Shown here: one piece after another, positions 58,478 through 64,000 of the stretch
Layout: the number at the start of each line of letters is the position of its first letter
Numbering within the stretch: the stretch's first letter is position 1
From: Paracentrotus lividus
Taxonomy: Eukaryota; Echinodermata; Echinoidea; Camarodonta; Echinidae
Reading direction: 5' to 3'
Length of the DNA: 64,000 nt
NCBI GenBank assembly: GCA_940671915.1
Contig: CALNVZ010003433.1
Span: 14,700,949-14,764,948, forward strand
Made by a program: the position numbers and the translations under genes
Notes under the pieces: generated by a model
Databases searched by the model: none
Told to the model about the DNA's origin: nothing
The model's input: the letters and a program-made list of their open reading frames with translations, nothing else

Positions 58478-61400
58478 CTATGACGCGTATGATATTGAGT
58501 AGCTATTCCCTTGTTTGATTTGTTGCTTGTTTTGCCGAGCATGTGCAATCTCCATCGCATTCTGCATAACTCTTGCTCCATGAAACCTGGTGCGTCCACT
58601 GCTATGCATTTGGGTGTCTGTTGGTCATCACACGGTCAGGCATGTAGCCATTTCATTGGTTTTTGCGCTTTTTCATGGTGTCGGGGTCGATGATACTGAG
58701 CCGAAGTGAGATTGTATGGACGTGGCTAGCGTTTGAACAGTGTTGCTCGGACGGTGGCATTCATTGTTAGAGTGAGGGGCCTGCTGGGTTTGTTGGGTTT
58801 GTGTGCCCCTTTGAAGTGGCCATTATGTTTTAAGTTTTGGGGTGCTCATTGCATGTTGCTGTCATGCTGCTGCTCCTGCCTGCAAGATGGTTGTCTCGGG
58901 TGCCCTGTCACAATTCTTGCTGTTGAAGATGATTGTGGAAAGGTTTGTCATAAGTTTGTTGCTGTTGTTGTTGTTGTTGCTGTTTGATGATTGTTGGAGG
59001 GAGATAGTTTGGGTTCAATCTGGTTAGAGTTGTGTTTGCTGCTGTGTATTTGTTGCTGATGTAGCTGCTCGGCTGCAGCAGCTGCTGCTGCTGCTGAGCA
59101 GGCTGGCAGCGTTTGCTGTTGTTTGGCAATGGCACGTCCGCTCCTTTGCCTTGAGGATGAGAGGTGTGCGCGCTTTTGAATGTGCGTGGAGCCATTTGCT
59201 CTCATTTCGTGTTCCAGAAACTGGTTCATGGCTTCGAGGGGTCATAGTATCTTGTCGGCTGTTGAGGAAAGGTCCCTGTCGATGAGGCGTTCTTGGCGTA
59301 ATTGCCTTGGTTGAAGTGACAGGCTCCATGGAGATGAATGGGTCATAGGACCCTCTTGTCATAGCATCATGCCTTTGAGATGACAATATTGTCCATGATA
59401 ATGGAGGTGTCATAGCATCTTCGCGATGAGGCGTAGTGGTGTCTAATCTCTGATGGCCATTTGGTCTGCGGTGTGGTGTCATATTGTCCTGACGATGAGC
59501 AGTCATGCTCTTGCATGTTATGAACCATAGATCTTGCGATGGGGTTGTTGCTGTTTCCCTTCTCATGGCTTCCTGCACGCTGCATGTTGCTGTGCCATTG
59601 CATTGTTCATGAGGGGTGGAGGTGTCCGCTTCTGGCATCGGGATGTGTGTCGTTACACTGTCTGGTTGCGGCCATCAAAGTCATGCATGTGAGGGTTGAT
59701 TATCTCTGGCCTCATGCCGCTGGTCAGGTATCTTGGTGATGTTGAAGCATAGGCTCCGGCTGCATATGGCTTGTCATGTTGGTATCTGGCATGTGAATGT
59801 CATGGAGTCATGCTTGTCGATGTGGGTGTCATAACATCTTGCCTCTGCTGGGATGGACATTCTGCCCTTTGTTGTTGCATATTTCTTGTCTCTGCTGTGC
59901 TGCTGCTGTTGTTGCTGCCTGTTGTTGTTGTTGCTGCTGCTGTTGTTGTTGTTTGCTGTTGTTGTTGTTGCTGTTGTTGTTGATGTGCTGCTGCTGGGTG
60001 TTGTTGCACCAACTTGATGTTGCATTGTAGCTGAGCCGTGAATGGTGTCCATGACATGCTGTTGCTCACATCAGTCCTATGTGGGTCATTAACCTCAGAA
60101 CCGTGATGAGCCATGTGTATCGATTCACTGAGGTGGAACTCTGTGATGCAACCACAGGCTGTTGCACTACACCTGGCTTCATTTAGGATGCTGCGCTGTT
60201 GTTGTTGCTGCTGCTGCTGTTGTTTGTTTTGCTGCTGCTGCTGCTGGCTGCTGTTGTTCTGATTGTTGTTGCTGGTTTTGTGGCTTTTGGTTTCTGTTTC
60301 TGCTGCTGCTGTTGCAACATGGTCCACAGCAGGGATGGACACCCTGCGCTGAGGTCTGTTCTATGTGGCTGAGAAACCTGGTGGGGTTGACATTCTTGCA
60401 TATGCAACTTGAGTGTTTTGATTGTGTGTCGAGCACAGGAGGCGGTGTTGGGTTCTGTGGAGGTGTCAGATTAGCTGTTGGCTTGGTTGATCTTGGGACT
60501 GTAAGCGGGTTGTTTGGCAAATATCATAGTCAGCTGCTGTAATTTTGGCCAAGCTGCTCGTGGAACCCTCTTGTTTTTTCGTGTTGCTGGCCCCTGCTCA
60601 ACATTACATTATTATTGGAATTTGTCCATTGTGTCCAGTGGGTGATCTAGAGGAGCTTTCATGACAAGGCCGTCCGTGCTGTCCCAATCGGAAGAAACAT
60701 ACCTGCGGGCTGCGCATCTGAGGGCTACATACCAGGTGCATTATGGCATCTGTGGACTGCATGAGGTTGCTGAGGTAATCATGGACTCTTGACTGGTGGG
60801 TATGTCCATGCAGGACTGCAGCTGGACCACTGCTTCGGCTAGGACTAACATGTTGCGTATACACTGGGCTGCAAACCTGATTGTTGTTTGTTGAGTTGCA
60901 GACTACAGCTGACACGTCATGACCGGCTGCACACCTGTGTGTTGTTAAGGCTGGGACTGGGCAGAGAGGGTTGTTCATTCGTATTGCTGGACTGCACATT
61001 GGTGCGGCATCGCAGGACGCAAACTTGGGGCTCTGCAGATTGTTGATCCTGGTGTGGACTTGTTCAATTTGGCAAGCTGAGGGCTGTTAAGGGGAGTTCA
61101 TTTGGGGCTATACTAGGCACTGGTTGACCATACCAGGTCTCCCTGGTGGGCTAGATTGCCTTTGGACTTTGTAACTTTTTGCGTTGTGTTGCTGCTGTGT
61201 GGCTGTTTGGCGCATGGTTTAGTAACTGCAATATCTTGCATGGGACTATTGGATATTATGGTTTGCCATCTGGGACTTCCAAGGTTCCATGAACTCATTA
61301 CCCCTGTTCGATACTTGGGATTTTGGGATCATCTCTGCCTGAATCTAGCCATGATGATCGGCTATCTCCCATACAGTTTCCTGTATCTCCTCACTGGGTT

Positions 61401-61637
61401 ACTCAGACTGATATCCCATCTGCATTGCCATTGTGGAGTCCATGTCAGCCAGTGTGCCATATTCTGGCATGCCATTGCTGCATTGTTCTCGTGGGTGTTG
61501 CCACCCGATGGGAGCTTGAAAATGTTGTTTGGCAGGGTGGCTATATTGGGGTGATGAATCTGTTGGGGCATCTGTCCTGAGAAGCCCAATCATTTGCTGT
61601 TGCTGCTGGTCCAGCATGGTCCCTGTGAAGGCGTCGA
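58478..61637 (-). pseudogene. Gln-rich coding-like region, broken into several frames
   Basis: Adjacent minus-strand frames (61399 to the gap at 61637, 60604-60999, 60179-60520, 59800-60342, 59024-59638 and 58948-59229) overlap or lie close together and together cover most of 2.6 kb. Composition is that of a Gln/Ser/Pro/Met-rich nuclear protein: runs of Gln encoded by mixed CAG/CAA, and recurring M-T-P or S-P motifs (RQDVMTPTST, RHDAMTRG, RQDTMTPRS, CSPQMRSPQV). The piece at the gap reads LDQQQQQMIGLLRTDAPTDS, later MPEYGTLADMDSTMAMQMGY. A possible end is MQNAMEIAHARQNKQQIKQG with a stop at 58478-58480. GC content is higher than in the flanks. No zinc finger, bromodomain or other domain is visible. 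It may be one coding exon with sequence errors or a pseudogene. Family unknown. Confidence 0.45.
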
Positions 61638-61737
61638 NNNNNNNNNNNNNNNNNNNNNNNNNNNNNNNNNNNNNNNNNNNNNNNNNNNNNNNNNNNNNNN
61701 NNNNNNNNNNNNNNNNNNNNNNNNNNNNNNNNNNNNN
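61638..61737. other. Assembly gap (100 N)
   Basis: Exactly 100 N, a usual placeholder for unknown size. It interrupts the 5' side of the Gln-rich region. Confidence 0.99.
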
Positions 61738-64000
61738 GGGGGGGGGGGTTGACACTAACAGGTTTCTATGAGGCCCTGGTCACAATGTATTGTACACCTC
61801 TCTAGGTCTGGTTTTTCATCAGATTTCACAGAAAATCTGAGGAGGTGGTTTTTTCAAGAATGCAGACAGAAAGGCGACAATATTCACACAACAAATCACA
61901 GAAGTCGGCAAAAGCCTGAAGCAGGCTGTTGGAGACCCTAGTCCTTCATTTTTAAGGAGAGCTCTCCTAAACAGTATTTTGGAGAGCAATAGTTAGCTCT
62001 CCTTAAGTTGCTAATTTAATCCGTTCCCCTATGGCGTGACCTCAAAATCTTTTCACAACCCTCCTCAAGCCTTTCAGGAGAATAACATATACCTCTCCTG
62101 CAATTTTCACAAATGAAGCCCTGAGTTCCACTAGCAAGCACACGCAAAATTGATTATGAGCATTATACATGAGCTTCTGAATTTCAACTCCAGAACTTCC
62201 TTAATAGTTAAATTTTAATGCAGTGCCATTACTTACAAACCCCCTAGTTTTCAATCAGGAATCATGGTGGCGGGGGAAAAAATGTGGAGTGTTAAAATAT
62301 AAAAACAAAATTTTGCTTAAGATATTTCATGATGGTTTGTGGAATATTGAGTGGAATTTGGAGAGATTACATTTAGTGAATATTTGAAGGAATGTAAATA
62401 ATTGGTGAAACCCTATCATACTTTTATGCTAGAACCGTTTATAGTGATGGCAACCAATCGGAAATGTTTTTAATCTGCACACAAGTGCATCAATGTACAG
62501 TGTGTCCCAGAAAAAAGGGACACTGGGAGGTCATTTTTCCCTGTTGAAAGCGACAATTCATGAAATATTAAAGTCTTTATTTAGAAGGGATTTTTTTTCT
62601 CTTCTTTCTTTTGACACTTAGAATGCAACTTAAAAGACCCAAGCATAGATCAGCAAGAAGAGTTTAAAAACTTAAGTTTCAAAATCAGTTGCGCAAAAGA
62701 AAGCAAAGAGTTTTCTCGAACTCAAATGAGCCTGCATTCACTCTCATTGACTGACTTGTTTAATGAAACCCTACAGCCTTGCATTGTGTCAAAAGACAGG
62801 AAAGAAAAAAGTGAACTTTAAAATGATGCATTAAATATTTCATTAATTATCTGGATATTTTCTTGGGAAAAATGACCAACCATCCCAATTTCCCTCTTCT
62901 CTGGATGTACTGTATGTGCCAGTAAAAACTATGAAATAGTCTTTGGCTATCAGAGATCATTAAAAAAAAGCAGCTAAATCAAAACTACAAGAATTGCGAA
63001 CTAATGACACAGCATGCTACCAACAAATTTGTGTTTAGTCCTGCTTTGGAACAGAAAAAAAAATATACACTTGAATTAAATTAAGTATAAGAACCATATA
63101 ATCAACTTGGGAAAGAAATGATTGTATTTGCAAAATAAATGTCATATTTAGTGAATAAAATGTGCAAATAAAGCAGACATTAATACTGGTTATCAAATAT
63201 AGACACATACATGTACAAGCCATAAACTAACATATATATATTTATAATGTGAAAGAGCAGGCAGATAAAACACAGCATAACGGAAGATAAGCTAGAATAC
63301 ACTGAGTATATACACTTGATTAGCACTAATATCAGATCTATTTCCACTAAAAACTATTAGAATATCTACACCATGCACAAATGTGACCATGAAGTTAAAA
63401 ACTGCAGGAGTCAATAAAATCACACTTAGTCACTTGTTTAAGAGAAATGGACCAATAAAATAACTCACTAATGAACAAATGATAAAGGGTCAAGTGTAGA
63501 GATATTAGAATGTCAGATATACTATTTGTATGCCTACAGTACCAAAGCTTTATATTAAATATGAAATTGAAATATGGAAAAAAAAATGATTGAACCAATG
63601 GGAAAATTAAAAAAAAAGTGGATCAGGGCAATTTGCCTCCCCCTCCAAAAAAAGAAGAAGAAAGGACTGGCAAATAAAAAAAAGCCCCTTTTGATGCTTT
63701 ATTTTTAAGCATTTGATTCAGAGTATAAGATCGCAAGATGAAAAGTAACGCTTCGGCTTGAAAACGAGACTATTGTTTTCCCAACCTACATGTAGCATAA
63801 AGACATCGATGGGCAATCCCATAGTAATATCTGAATAGGAATATTAAAGACTTCTAGTAAATAAACTCATGGAGTCCCAAATCACTTTTTTTGCATAAAA
63901 AAAAACATGGGAAACACAAATCGATTGGATTTTCTCTGTTGTTCGCTTTATGATGGTTTTAAATTGAACAAAGCATGTGCTATGAAGTACATTGTGTAGA
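61738..64000. other. No gene seen
   Basis: AT-rich with a short G-run beside the gap. A local inverted pair occurs near 61950-62010 (GGAGAGCTCTCCT and AGCTCTCC). No continuation of the Gln-rich protein was recognised. Confidence 0.45.

Noticed and set aside
59771-60542. Cys/Val/Leu-rich plus-strand frames
   Set aside because: Antisense of Gln repeats; composition is that of translated CTG/TTG tracts.

Overview
The window looks like intron-rich, AT-rich animal nuclear DNA, most likely from an echinoderm and possibly a sea urchin. The basis is GT-AG exons of a matrix metalloproteinase, several SUEL-type (galactose/rhamnose-binding) lectin domain exons, an EGF-like exon, CR1/L2-like LINE fragments, and many small foldback or MITE-like repeats. 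Two runs of N (34284-35134 and 61638-61737) mark assembly gaps. Species-level assignment is inference. No bacterial features, CRISPR array or rRNA were seen.

The best-supported gene is a matrix metalloproteinase (MMP) on the minus strand. Five exons join in phase: signal peptide (49302-49382), propeptide (46601-46706), cysteine switch plus furin-type site (39061-39269), metal-binding part of the catalytic domain (36191-36410), and the zinc-binding HExGHxxGxxH helix with Met-turn (28355-28516). A sixth exon (27639-28007) is a Thr/Pro/Glu/Met repeat hinge. Where hemopexin repeats would be expected, the next same-strand exon (27136-27413) encodes a SUEL-type lectin domain with small frame breaks. 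Further along the same strand lie a second Thr/Pro linker exon (20074-20196), an intact second SUEL exon (18230-18529) and a terminal exon with a stop (11928-12097). The last three join in phase. The candidate product is signal - propeptide - catalytic domain - linker - lectin - linker - lectin - tail. The link across the 7 kb between 27136 and 20196 is inference; a separate lectin gene is the alternative.

From about 8.3 to 20.2 kb the DNA is a large, old inverted duplication (arms about 8340-12566 and 16125-20200). Its centre is filled by two further foldback elements (12650-15235 and 15275-16122). Every plus-strand mirror copy of the lectin-gene exons (5839-6126, 8344-8452, 10628-10914, 16946-17111) is frame-broken. 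The minus-strand copies of linker 2, lectin 2 and the terminal exon are open, although they lie in different arms. This suggests that one gene crossing the palindrome has been kept and its mirror image has decayed.

The rest is mostly repeats. Minus-strand introns hold TTAA- and TA-flanked inverted-terminal-repeat elements (36669-37162, 37353-38921), an inverted repeat with 0.73 kb arms (30853-34043), other foldbacks (22870-23905, 32881-33070), and tandem arrays (24360-25165, 30478-30802). Upstream of the MMP (49.4-58.5 kb) are tRNA-like repeats, a second TTAA element, a 70-80 bp minisatellite and a long AT-rich stretch without genes. From 58478 to 61637 there is a GC-richer, Gln-rich coding-like region on the minus strand, broken into several frames and ending at an N gap; I could not assign a family. 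The remaining 61738-64000 shows no gene.
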